Positions 16,401 through 24,218 of a DNA stretch of 41,794 nucleotides are shown here, one piece after another (positions within the stretch are counted from its first letter, which is position 1; each line of letters starts with the position of its first letter). The notes beneath the pieces were generated by a model, which was not told where the DNA came from, made no database searches, and saw nothing but the letters and a program-made list of their open reading frames with translations. This DNA is from Paenibacillus pabuli NBRC 13638 (GTDB lineage Bacteria; Bacillota; Bacilli; Paenibacillales; Paenibacillaceae): assembly GCF_001514495.1 (NCBI RefSeq), contig NZ_BCNM01000038.1, forward strand, positions 1 to 41,794, read 5' to 3'. The translations under genes and the position numbers were made by a program.

Positions 16401-18591
16401 TGTTGGCAATGTAGCCTCGCAAAAAGCGGATATATACGTTGATGATGTGCGCGTCGCAGATGATATACCGTTCCAGGCCGATGTGACTGCCGATGGTGTT
16501 GCACGAATGTTTGCCAGAACACCAGGCACGGGTAAAGGCACGTTGTTCTATGACAATGTCAAACTTTATGTTGAACCGGTTAGTTCTCCTAAAGGGCTTC
16601 GTACCGAACCAGGCAATGGTATGGTGAGATTACATTGGGAGGAAGCGGACGGGGCTTCTACGTACAATGTAAAGCGTAGTATTCAGTCCGCGAACGACTA
16701 TGAGTTGATTTCTTCTGAGTTAACTGAGACAACTTACATTGACGAAGAGGTCACCAATGCAACGACTTACACATATGTCGTCACGGCCGTTGGTCCATTG
16801 GGCGAGAGCGGCAATTCCAACACGTCTTCAGTGACACCCTCGGAGGATGCTGTACTACCAGAAATGCCTGAGAATCTGAAGGCTGTTGCGAGAAACGCAC
16901 AAGCAGATTTAACGTGGGATGAAGTCGAAGCAACTAACTACTACACTGTAAAACGTAGTTTGCAGGCTGAAGGCCCGTATACAACTGTGGCGTCTCGTAC
17001 GTCTGTTCCTACGTTTCGGGATGGGGGACTGGATAATGGAACGACCTACTATTACGTCGTATCTGCCACTGGTATTGGAGGAGAGGGAGGAGATTCTGCC
17101 CCTGTTGCTGTAACACCGACCATGGCTCTATCTACTCCCAAAGTTACAGTAGAGTCTCTTCCCGAATCCGTTTCTATTACGTGGGAAGCGATAGAAGGCG
17201 CTTCGACTTATGTGATCAAGCGTGCAATGTCCGTGACTGGAACTTATGATGTCATTGCTGATCAGGAATCAGGAACTTCCTATGTGGATACAGGACTCTT
17301 AAACGGTAAGCCCTATTATTACAAAGTGACCGCACTGGCTCAAGGTACACGAAGCCTTGACTCCGCAGCCGTTGGTACACGGCCAGCAGTGGATGATGGT
17401 AGACCTCAAGCTCCATCAGAGATTCGTGCTGAGCCAGGTGAAAGTACAATCACTCTTACTTGGCAAGAAGCCGAGGGGGCTGAGGAATATGCAGTGAAAC
17501 GAGGTGAATCACCCGAAGGGCTATTCGTTACTGTAGCCTCCAATGTAAATGATACTTCGTTCTCTGATACACAGTTAATCAATGGCACAGCCTATTATTA
17601 TGTCATTACGGCATTGAATGAAGTTGGCGAGAGTATGTCGTCCGCTCCAATATCTGAAATTCCTGCACCAATTCTAACCGTCTCATCTGATGGAAGTGCA
17701 CAATATGAACAGGTTCAGGAAGCTATACATGCTGTTCCGGACAATAGCACGCTCCCTACCATCATACGAATTAAGGATGGAATTTACCGTGAGAAGCTGG
17801 ACGTACCGTCCAGCAAAAAGCATCTGCGAATTATTGGAGAGAGCCGGGAGGGCACTGTGCTGATCTATGGTGATTCTGCCAGCACATTGGATTCATCCGG
17901 CAATGCACTCGGTACCTCAGGTAGCTATAGCTTCCGGGTGCAGACAAACGATTTTACGGCTGAGCATCTGACGATACAAAATGATGCGGGCGACAATGCA
18001 GGTCAAGCGGTTGCTCTGCTCGCTCGTGGTGATCGTCTGGTATTCCGTGACGTTAGCCTGAAGGGGTGGCAGGACACGCTTTATGTGAATGATGGAAGGC
18101 AATATTATGTGGACAGTTATATTGAAGGTGATGTCGACTTTATCTTTGGCAATGCAACGGCATTGTTTGAGAACAGCGTCATTCACAGTTTAAGCAATGG
18201 TTACGTTACTGCAGCATCCACCGCGGAGGAGAAGTCTGGTTATGTATTCCTGAATAGCCGCATTACTGGCGATTCTAGTCTTGCTGGAACTATACCTCTT
18301 GGCAGACCGTGGAGACCTTATGCCAATGTAGTCTATATCAACAGCTATATGGATAATCACATTAGTGCATCTGGATGGAATAACTGGAGTAACCCGGATA
18401 ATGAACGTACAGCACGTTTTGCCGAATTTGCCAGTTACGGGCCTGGAGCGAATCCCAAAGCACGTTTTAACTGGACGACTCAGTTGACGACGGAAGAGGC
18501 AGAGAAATATTTGCCTGCCCAGCTCTTTGCCGGAGCGGATAATTGGAATCCGGCCGCAGAACTTTCACTCGTGCAAGAGAGCGCTGATTAA
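13498..18591 (+). CDS. Secreted pectate lyase (PL1) - pectin methylesterase (CE8) fusion
   Basis: This 1697-residue protein has a TTG start after GGAGGAGG and a signal peptide at ~1-24. Domains in order: PL1-type pectate lyase ~33-345 (FPGAEGGGKYVTGGRGG, IMIDHSSFTWS, and SRNPRF with Arg221/Arg224 as candidate catalytic Arg). A calcium-type DSDHDGMPDEWE segment lies at ~390. A bacterial Ig-like domain lies at ~441-525, then a DUF1349-like sandwich ~535-725 and a fibronectin III domain ~731-815. A LamG-like domain at ~821-1025 is followed by four more fibronectin III domains to ~1392. CE8 pectin methylesterase occupies ~1395-1690 with Asp1526 (GWQDT), Asp1547 (DFIFG) and Arg1603 (LGRPW). No surface anchor is seen. 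It should de-esterify and cleave pectin outside the cell. Confidence 0.93.
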   Translation: MKRMVSFVLVVAMLFSLLPGMVAAEDEATPLLPAFPGAEGGGKYVTGGRGGSVYEVTTLADSGPGSLRDAVSQSDTTVVFRVGGTIHLESPLAITGSNITIAGQTAPGEGITVSDYWTTFQADNIIVRHMRFRLGDKHPSEDDVFGGRYHKNIMIDHSSFTWSVDEVLSMYANENTTVQWSVIAESMLMTTHQKGRHGYAGIWGGNNTSFHHNIIAHNVSRNPRFAGAPGFNTESYNNIVYNWGFFSAYGGEEGNYNLMNNYYKYGPNTYRNARDQIFLDVAPDTRLHVSGNVVDSYPDVTADNWLGVGELANPDSKLLAPVQMANPTSMDDAETAYEQVLAKAGASLPRRDAIDARIVNDVRNRTGQHINSQKEVGGYLEFEETASALVDSDHDGMPDEWEISMGLDPNDPADRNEIHESGYTYLETYLNGIAGNGSMNPTVTIQSPANHTVQTEGSSVEITASASDIDGSIAKVEFYQNDVKLGEDDTAPYTFTWEDVQDGTHYLTVRAIDDSGTSTQSNNVTVHVHKQNSIAPWSSTDIGEPGITGHTQLGASDTDVTVKSAGDIHGETDHFHYAYQILEGNGEIVARVDQVTATDDGAEAGVMIRKSLDASSPFIAAMVTYVKGGQQAVSLVRDGAGTEVVHQEKGSMVTLPYWVKLVRLGDQVTSLVSKDGNDWFVIDSQSFPADETVYIGLAADASKPDDEVDKLNASVFSNASVQELSADFPTAPTELEAEPDLKSIHLHWDEVQSADSYSMYRADIPGRPYTLQQEGITTTSYTDPNLTVGKTYYYAVKATNDHGTSFYSNEASAAAEGEPETIYYVNDDFEDIEINTTPASYTVLPDPQTNDLKVVVTQIPTGTTENASTKALMLYDNGAGIAQFVRSFPPQQGSFVFEADIMSQGWPGTSTVLQLQNGTGSRAALSIELRKPSAPAAEDQYTLIYKKDGKDHKLMDAPVNNQWYNFKIVGNVASQKADIYVDDVRVADDIPFQADVTADGVARMFARTPGTGKGTLFYDNVKLYVEPVSSPKGLRTEPGNGMVRLHWEEADGASTYNVKRSIQSANDYELISSELTETTYIDEEVTNATTYTYVVTAVGPLGESGNSNTSSVTPSEDAVLPEMPENLKAVARNAQADLTWDEVEATNYYTVKRSLQAEGPYTTVASRTSVPTFRDGGLDNGTTYYYVVSATGIGGEGGDSAPVAVTPTMALSTPKVTVESLPESVSITWEAIEGASTYVIKRAMSVTGTYDVIADQESGTSYVDTGLLNGKPYYYKVTALAQGTRSLDSAAVGTRPAVDDGRPQAPSEIRAEPGESTITLTWQEAEGAEEYAVKRGESPEGLFVTVASNVNDTSFSDTQLINGTAYYYVITALNEVGESMSSAPISEIPAPILTVSSDGSAQYEQVQEAIHAVPDNSTLPTIIRIKDGIYREKLDVPSSKKHLRIIGESREGTVLIYGDSASTLDSSGNALGTSGSYSFRVQTNDFTAEHLTIQNDAGDNAGQAVALLARGDRLVFRDVSLKGWQDTLYVNDGRQYYVDSYIEGDVDFIFGNATALFENSVIHSLSNGYVTAASTAEEKSGYVFLNSRITGDSSLAGTIPLGRPWRPYANVVYINSYMDNHISASGWNNWSNPDNERTARFAEFASYGPGANPKARFNWTTQLTTEEAEKYLPAQLFAGADNWNPAAELSLVQESAD

Positions 18592-18625
18592 TAATCCATA
18601 ACATTTGAATGAAGGAGAACTTCAC

Positions 18626-20230
18626 GTGAAAACATTTCGCAACCCCGTGTTGCCGGGATTCCATCCAGATCCGTCGGCCATTCGTGTAGGAGAAGACTAT
18701 TATCTCGTTACGTCCAGTTTCGAATATTTTCCCGGCGTACCGTTATTCCACAGTAAAGATCTGGTTCATTGGCAGCAGCTAGGTCATGTTCTTGACCGTG
18801 CTTCACAGCTTAATTTGGATGGGATTATGCCTTCTCGGGGCATTTGGGCTCCAACAATTCGGTATCATAAGGGCACTTTCTATATGATTACTACATTCGT
18901 TGATAACGAAAAGAAGGAACATAACTTCTATGTAACCACTACTGATCCGTCAGGTGATTGGTCTGATCCGGTGTGGCTGGATGATGCGCCAGGTATTGAT
19001 CCGTCCCTTTTCTTTGACGAAGACGGGCGAACCTATTACACCGGGAATCGAATCCCACCGGCAGGACAGGACTATCCCAAACATATGGATATCTGGCTCC
19101 AGGAAATTGATTTGAAACAGGGCAAGCTTGTTAATGAAAAATTGAGCATATGGCAGGGGGCGCTCAAAGTTGCCCATGCTCAGGAAGGACCTCACATCTA
19201 TAGAAAAGATGACTGGTATTACCTGTTAATTGCAGAAGGAGGAACCGGCCATACACATGCGGTAACGATTGCACGAAGCCGCAACATCACAGGTCCCTTT
19301 GAAGGTCACCGTGCCAACCCAATTCTCACACATCGGCATCTCGGTAGAGATTATCCGATCGTGAATGTAGGCCATGCCGAATTAATTGAGACCCAGCAAG
19401 GAGACTGGTGGTTGTTTTGCCTTGCTTCCAGAACAGCTGGTGGATATTATCGGAACCTGGGTCGGGAAACATTCCTGACTCCTGTTCGATGGGAAGAGGA
19501 GTGGCCTGTTGTCAGTCCGGGTGTTGGCAGACTGGAACTGGAAACAATATCGCCTGACTTGCCTGAAATGAAGTGGCCAAGTACGCCTGTTAGAGAGGAT
19601 TTCGACGAGGACCGTCTGTCTCCAGAGTGGAATTTCCTGCGAACTCCACGCGGCGAGTTTTGGAGCTTAACTCAGCGACCGGGACATTTGCGATTAAGAT
19701 TGAAATGCGACCATCTGACGGATTCAGGAAACCCGGCATTTGTGGGACGCCGTCAACAACATTTGTGCTTTTACGCAGCAACACAAATGGAATTCAAACC
19801 GCAACATGAAGGAGAAGTAGCCGGTCTTACTCTTTTTCATAATGCGGATCATCATTTTCGATTAGAATTGACTTTAAAACAAGGAGAGCTTGTGATTCAA
19901 CTTGTGGAGCGCGAAGATGGTGAGGAAAGGCTGCTCGGTTCAATACCTTGGAACACCAGTAGCATCCAGTTAAAAGTAGAGGCGCAACAACAGCAATACA
20001 GTTTTTATTATCGTTTAGCCGATATGCATGAATGGGAAGTATTAGTCGAATATGTGGATGGTCGGTTGCTCAGTACGGATCGTGCTGGTGGATTTACGGG
20101 AACATACATCGGCATGTATGCGTGCAGACAAACTACTATAAATTCAGTAAACAGCATTGATAAATTATACTATGATATCAAAAATTCTTCTTTTGTTGAT
20201 TTTGATTGGTTTGATTACAAAGGAGATTGA
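18626..20230 (+). CDS. GH43-family xylosidase / arabinofuranosidase
   Basis: This 534-residue protein starts at GTG 18626, eight bases after AAGGAG; an upstream ATG at 18605 would overlap that site. It is a five-bladed propeller GH43 with Asp15 (FHPDPS, general base), Asp125 (GIDPSLFF) and Glu187 (AQEGPHIY, general acid). A C-terminal beta-sandwich (~320-530) is typical of the larger GH43 enzymes such as subfamilies 11 and 12. No signal peptide is present, so it acts on imported oligosaccharides. It would remove xylose or arabinose side chains from pectin or arabinoxylan fragments. It is the last gene of the operon, followed by a hairpin at 20262-20290. Confidence 0.92.
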   Translation: MKTFRNPVLPGFHPDPSAIRVGEDYYLVTSSFEYFPGVPLFHSKDLVHWQQLGHVLDRASQLNLDGIMPSRGIWAPTIRYHKGTFYMITTFVDNEKKEHNFYVTTTDPSGDWSDPVWLDDAPGIDPSLFFDEDGRTYYTGNRIPPAGQDYPKHMDIWLQEIDLKQGKLVNEKLSIWQGALKVAHAQEGPHIYRKDDWYYLLIAEGGTGHTHAVTIARSRNITGPFEGHRANPILTHRHLGRDYPIVNVGHAELIETQQGDWWLFCLASRTAGGYYRNLGRETFLTPVRWEEEWPVVSPGVGRLELETISPDLPEMKWPSTPVREDFDEDRLSPEWNFLRTPRGEFWSLTQRPGHLRLRLKCDHLTDSGNPAFVGRRQQHLCFYAATQMEFKPQHEGEVAGLTLFHNADHHFRLELTLKQGELVIQLVEREDGEERLLGSIPWNTSSIQLKVEAQQQQYSFYYRLADMHEWEVLVEYVDGRLLSTDRAGGFTGTYIGMYACRQTTINSVNSIDKLYYDIKNSSFVDFDWFDYKGD

Positions 20231-20261
20231 GGTTTTAACTGAATGCTATTTTAAAAATAAC

Positions 20262-20290
20262 AAAGTCCAGCAATGATTCTGCTGGACTTT
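20262..20290. terminator. Hairpin at the end of the pectin operon
   Basis: AAAGTCCAGCA (20262-20272) pairs perfectly with TGCTGGACTTT (20280-20290) over a 7-base loop. The T run is weak on the forward strand and stronger (GTTATTTTT) on the reverse strand, so it may serve the convergent hydrolase gene as well. Confidence 0.65.
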
Positions 20291-20366
20291 AAGTTATATA
20301 TAAATACTTTTCAACTACGTCAGATTGTTACACTGAATCAGATCGTTACTCATATTCCAAACTCGT

Positions 20367-21488
20367 TCATTTTTTATTATTGGTGTATTTGTTTATAAAT
20401 TCCACCATTGCTTCATAGCTATCTTTAGCAGCCTCAGGATCGTTCTTCAAGTTTGACATATAACCATGTTTTGTTTTTCCGTATTTATTAATGTCTGGAT
20501 AAAAGTACAGATTATCAACGCCAGCTTCTGTCAGTTTATCAGACATGTGCTGCATATCCTTAGGAAAACCATCATCAGTCCCTGCCGTAAGAAATGTCGC
20601 TGGATAATCGCTGTTAATATAGTTAATTGCATTATACTGATTGGCTATCTCTTTATTATTAAAGAACACAGAATCATCCAAATAATTTCCTATGAGTACT
20701 TTAATTGAAAAATTATCAAAAGAAGGAATATCAAGCGGTGCATCATCAACAACAAGCGCTTTAACATCATCTGTAGTTAATTTAGGCGATTCTGCGAAGT
20801 TAAAAGTTTTCGCGTAGTCAGAATTAGATAGGATGGCACCATACTGTGCTGTCATAATTGCCCCAGCAGAACCTCCCATGATGACAACATTATGCATATT
20901 GAGTCCAAATTCTTCAGCATGGTCGACTAGATAATTGATTGCCTGATTCATTTGAATGACTGGCACAGGAAAATTGTGATCTGGAACTAGTGCATAATCT
21001 ACATTCACCAAATTATATCCTTCTAATACAAGCTTATCATATAGATAATTAGAATCATTGTTCGCTGCCAATGGATCTCCCATTGATTTTGAACCTGCAA
21101 AATATCCTCCGCCGTGGAAATAAATAAGGGTTGGTCGATCTATGGTCTTATCCTCATTTGGATAAGATATATCAAGAAAACTATTGGGATATACATCAGC
21201 ATATTTCAAATCACTTACATAATACACTCCATTTTCTTTAGTTGTTTCAATAGGTTCCTGCAATGGTTCAAAGGAATTAATTGGAGAATTTCCATACCAT
21301 AATTTCTGTATGCCGCCAACTATAATTCCTGGATTATAACTAACATACAGAAACAAGGATCCAAATAGTACAACTATAGTAAGTAGAGTTATACCCATAA
21401 TCTTAAATAAATTTTTCCTTTTTCTTTTCTTAGGTTTAATCATCTTTCTGTTCATTTCATTTGACACGCTATCAATTGGATTTTTCAT
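20367..21488 (-). CDS. Membrane-anchored alpha/beta hydrolase (HSL-type esterase)
   Basis: This is a 373-residue protein starting MKNPIDSVSNEMNRK, because AGGAGGA lies six bases before the ATG at 21486-21488. A basic stretch (KPKKRKRK) precedes one membrane segment at ~29-52, so the catalytic part faces outward. It has the oxyanion loop YFHGGGYFAG, the nucleophile Ser207 in GGSAG, and a C-terminal His in KTKHGYM, all typical of hormone-sensitive-lipase-type esterases. The substrate is unknown; acetylated glycans are possible given the context. It is AT-rich compared with the pectin genes. A broken copy lies at 25312-25816, and its promoter matches those of the pseudogene and of the gene at 32376. 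Confidence 0.88.
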   Translation of the reverse strand: MKNPIDSVSNEMNRKMIKPKKRKRKNLFKIMGITLLTIVVLFGSLFLYVSYNPGIIVGGIQKLWYGNSPINSFEPLQEPIETTKENGVYYVSDLKYADVYPNSFLDISYPNEDKTIDRPTLIYFHGGGYFAGSKSMGDPLAANNDSNYLYDKLVLEGYNLVNVDYALVPDHNFPVPVIQMNQAINYLVDHAEEFGLNMHNVVIMGGSAGAIMTAQYGAILSNSDYAKTFNFAESPKLTTDDVKALVVDDAPLDIPSFDNFSIKVLIGNYLDDSVFFNNKEIANQYNAINYINSDYPATFLTAGTDDGFPKDMQHMSDKLTEAGVDNLYFYPDINKYGKTKHGYMSNLKNDPEAAKDSYEAMVEFINKYTNNKK

Positions 21489-21588
21489 GTTAATTCCTCC
21501 TGTAAATCTTGTTAGTTTTGACGCATATTCAGCTACTAGAATCACGATACACTTGACCAGAAACGTTCCTTATGTTTTGCATGACCTG

Positions 21589-21620
21589 AGTATAGCTGTA
21601 TAAAATAAACTCAAAATCAA
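21589..21620 (-). promoter_or_regulatory. Promoter with 11-base direct repeats (anchored hydrolase)
   Basis: Read on the reverse strand: TTGATTTTGAG, TTTATTTTATA, four bases, then the -10 TATACT. The two 11-base units share TT-ATTTT, the periodicity used by OmpR/PhoB-type regulators. It has the same layout as 25861-25892 and 32203-32234. Confidence 0.6.
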
Positions 21621-21738
21621 CTAGAGTTGTTTTTATCTCTCAGTTTACGATCTCATCAGAATAGACAACTGTGGGGGCTTTCGCATGATAAACATTATTG
21701 GTTTTTCAGAAACAATACAAATCAAAAAAAATGCTAAA

Positions 21739-21766
21739 AAAACCATCAGTTTTTACCGATGGTTTT
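21739..21766. terminator. Hairpin terminator
   Basis: AAAACCATC (21739-21747) pairs with GATGGTTTT (21758-21766), with A-rich and T-rich flanks. It lies in the 427-base gap between the hydrolase and SDR genes; no gene is seen in this gap. Confidence 0.65.
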
Positions 21767-21790
21767 CTTGTATTATGAGGTTCGCATTCA

Positions 21791-21881
21791 TAGAAGCCCC
21801 ATTTTAAGGGGATTTTTTATTTTATCGAAACACGTTCTTCTCCCAAACGAAGGACAATAAACGTTTTCGGATTTCCGTTTT
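21791..21881 (+). repeat. Second GGACAAGAAC-type element, diverged
   Basis: It has the same order of parts as at 4157-4240: a CCCC-ATTTTAA-GGGG terminator, TTTTTTATTTTATCG, an inverted box (21824-21844, ending CGTTCTTCTCCC), AAACGAA, and a direct box GGACAATAAACGTTTTCGG starting at 21852. The exact stretch TTTTTTATTTTATCG is shared by both elements. It lies just after the stop of the SDR gene. Confidence 0.75.
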
Positions 21882-21915
21882 CACAGTATGAAACGCTCAT
21901 TAAATTATAGAACTT

Positions 21916-22761
21916 TTAATCTTGGTAATCCGCATCAAGTGTTGTTTCTTTCCATTCTTCCATGCTTTCAAGCAGGGTAGTAAATTTGTGTTTGGCAGCT
22001 TGATAAGCTTGTTGCCCAAGGAGCAAACGGAGAGGGGGCGCGGGAGTTTCAACAATTTTAATGAGTGCCTCAGCTAATTTAACAGGATCGCCGGCTTCAT
22101 GACCTGCCCCAAGTTGAATCCCTTGCAACATTTGACCGACCATGGATTCTTTGTATTCAGGTATGGTTGTCTCGGTCTTCGTAGAAGAGCGACCGCCCCA
22201 ATCTGTACGGAAGCCACTTGGCTCAATCAAAGACACATGAATATTAAAAGGAGCAAGTTCTTGCGCAAGACTCTCCGAAATCCCTTCGACTGCGTATTTT
22301 GTAGCGTGATAATAGCCAAGGGTAGGGAATGAAGTCAGACCGCCGATAGAAGAAAAGTTGATAATATGTCCGCTTTTTTGATTGCGCATGTAAGGAAGTA
22401 CGGCATTTGTTACATGCATGAGTCCCCAAAAGTTGATTTCGAACATGCGGCGAGTCTCCGCTTCCACACTTTCTTCTACTGAACTGAAATATCCGATGCC
22501 CGCGTTGTTCACCAAGACATCAATACGATTAAACTTTTCAATCGTTTGATCTATAGCCGTACGAATCTGATCTGGAATGGTCACATCCAACGGGAGCGTG
22601 AGCGTACTTTCTTCATGACCTTCAGTAATATCTGTGATCTGCTCCACATTACGAGCAGTTACGACCACTTTATATCCAGCACGAATCGCTTGTTCAGCGA
22701 TCTGACGTCCAAACCCTGTTGAGCATCCAGTAATAAACCAAACCTTATCTTGTTGAGACAA
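21916..22761 (-). CDS. Short-chain dehydrogenase/reductase, MerR-controlled
   Basis: This is a 281-residue classical SDR: TGCSTGFG cofactor loop, LVNNAGIG, INFSSIGG, and the catalytic YHATK pair. The start is TTG at 22759-22761, eight bases after GAAGGAG; a GTG at 22768 overlaps that site. The NNAG and TGxxxGxG motifs are seen; the C-terminal ~40 residues match SDRs that oxidise or reduce small carbonyl compounds. It lies downstream of the MerR gene on the same strand, with a MerR-type promoter between them, so it is probably induced by a small reactive compound. The substrate is unknown. Confidence 0.9.
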   Translation of the reverse strand: MSQQDKVWFITGCSTGFGRQIAEQAIRAGYKVVVTARNVEQITDITEGHEESTLTLPLDVTIPDQIRTAIDQTIEKFNRIDVLVNNAGIGYFSSVEESVEAETRRMFEINFWGLMHVTNAVLPYMRNQKSGHIINFSSIGGLTSFPTLGYYHATKYAVEGISESLAQELAPFNIHVSLIEPSGFRTDWGGRSSTKTETTIPEYKESMVGQMLQGIQLGAGHEAGDPVKLAEALIKIVETPAPPLRLLLGQQAYQAAKHKFTTLLESMEEWKETTLDADYQD

Positions 22762-22790
22762 TAAAATCACTCCTTCAAGTTGATAACCAT

Positions 22791-22821
22791 ACTTTAAATG
22801 TTAAAGTTAACTTGAAGTCAA
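22791..22821 (-). promoter_or_regulatory. MerR-type promoter of the SDR gene
   Basis: On the reverse strand TTGACT (-35) and TAAAGT (-10) are 19 bases apart, the long spacer typical of MerR-activated promoters. The spacer holds the dyad AAGTTAACTT. A near-identical dyad is at 4841-4863. Confidence 0.75.
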
Positions 22822-22840
22822 TACTTTTTTTACAAAGCTT

Positions 22841-23209
22841 CTATTTCATCTTTTTAAACATTAATACATCGTAGATCGCGATCTTGCGAATGATCTTTTC
22901 CAAATGGAATTGCGTCTGTGCTACAGACCGTTCGACCTTGGCCTTGTGCTCCAACAAGAAATACTTTCTGGCATCCAGCGATACATCACCTTGCCGAATC
23001 AACTCTGTGTAAGCCTTGATATCATCGATCGACATTCCAGTGTCTTTCAGAGCAATGACCAACTCAAGCCATTCGAGTACCTCATCCGAATATTCTCTCC
23101 TACCTGAAGTACCTCTCTTTACATGAGGCAATATACCTTCCTGTTCATAATAGCGAAGAGTAGAAGGCCGAAGGCCAGTAATTCTTTCGATCTCGCTGAT
23201 ACTATACAT
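22841..23209 (-). CDS. MerR-family transcriptional regulator
   Basis: This 122-residue protein starts MYSISEIERITGLRPSTLRYYEQE with AAAGGAT upstream of the ATG. The winged-helix domain covers residues ~1-70 (GRREYSDEVLEWLELVIALKDTGMSI), followed by the dimer helix. It has no metal-binding Cys, so an organic or redox signal is more likely than a metal. It probably activates the SDR gene through the dyad at 22799-22821. It is the intact paralogue of the cut gene at 4486-4821. Confidence 0.92.
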   Translation of the reverse strand: MYSISEIERITGLRPSTLRYYEQEGILPHVKRGTSGRREYSDEVLEWLELVIALKDTGMSIDDIKAYTELIRQGDVSLDARKYFLLEHKAKVERSVAQTQFHLEKIIRKIAIYDVLMFKKMK

Positions 23210-23388
23210 GATTGAATATCCTTTCGTTTTTAGAGTTCCCTTTATATTTAGCTCACCAAAAATCCCGTTAAAGAAAAAAAGTCTAATAAGAAGAAATACT
23301 CCCTCTTCAGAAGAAAGGAGTATTTGGAAGCGTGATGCTTTATGAAAGACAGCGTAGACTTATTATCCTAATGTTTCACAAAATGGGA

Positions 23389-24075
23389 CTATTGTCTAGT
23401 GTCAAATAAAGTTTTTGAAATTTTTTGGGTTAAATATTCGATATGAGGAACGATGAGATTATCATCCACCAAATCGAGCTTTTCGGGTTTAAATAACTGT
23501 ACCTTTTTTAATTTGTAAAAATCATAAAGTACTTGTTCGATAGTCAAACCATTCATTAACAGATATTTAGTATCTAACATCGTATTTAATAATTGATCCT
23601 GCAGAATTAGTACTTGTCCATTTAATTCATTGAATACACTATTTCTCATACCTTCTTGATAAAAGGTGAGCAATTGTTTTTCCCTTTCTTGTGTGACGAC
23701 TAACAATTGTTCGTAAATTTCTGGATAAACACTAAAAAGATCATGTTTATACTCCTCAGTAACAAACATCGTTAACGAAACAGATTGTTCAAATAGCTGC
23801 TGAAAGCGCACAGCATATAAACTTTCTTCTTCTGGTGGTTCCCCAATGACCACCTCTTTAAAGTAATCAATAATGGTATTGGTAACGATCTGAATAATCT
23901 CTTCTTTTGTTGAGAAATACTTATATAAAGTAACTCTACTAATATTCATGATCTTTGCTATCTCATCCATACTCAAAGAATGAAATCCACTCTTTCGTAT
24001 AAATGGTAATAATCTGAAAAGTAATTTTTCCTGGGTTTGAAGAAACTTCTGCATTTTTTTTTGCTCATCCTTCAA
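23389..24075 (-). CDS. TetR-family transcriptional regulator
   Basis: This 228-residue protein starts at TTG 24073-24075; GGGGG lies eight bases before it, while an upstream GTG touches the ribosome site. The N-terminal helix-turn-helix reads GFHSLSMDEIAKIMNISRVTLYKYFSTKEE at residues ~30-60. The C-terminal ligand domain is unassigned. It diverges from the aldo/keto reductase gene, and a palindrome at 24134-24147 lies between them, suggesting that it represses that gene and itself. Confidence 0.9.
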   Translation of the reverse strand: MKDEQKKMQKFLQTQEKLLFRLLPFIRKSGFHSLSMDEIAKIMNISRVTLYKYFSTKEEIIQIVTNTIIDYFKEVVIGEPPEEESLYAVRFQQLFEQSVSLTMFVTEEYKHDLFSVYPEIYEQLLVVTQEREKQLLTFYQEGMRNSVFNELNGQVLILQDQLLNTMLDTKYLLMNGLTIEQVLYDFYKLKKVQLFKPEKLDLVDDNLIVPHIEYLTQKISKTLFDTRQ

Positions 24076-24133
24076 ATTAGTCACCCCCTTATTTGAATAG
24101 TATAACTGAAAATAAACATTTTATAAACATTAC

Positions 24134-24147
24134 TTAGTTAACACTAA
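24134..24147. promoter_or_regulatory. Candidate TetR operator
   Basis: TTAGT-TAAC-ACTAA is a symmetric 14-base site midway between the TetR start (24075) and the reductase start (24219). Confidence 0.5.
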
Positions 24148-24218
24148 ATATAAAAGTTGTAAAGTTTGTTTGATGGTGATATGCTTATCTCGATTCCACA
24201 CACAAAGGAGAGAGTGCA

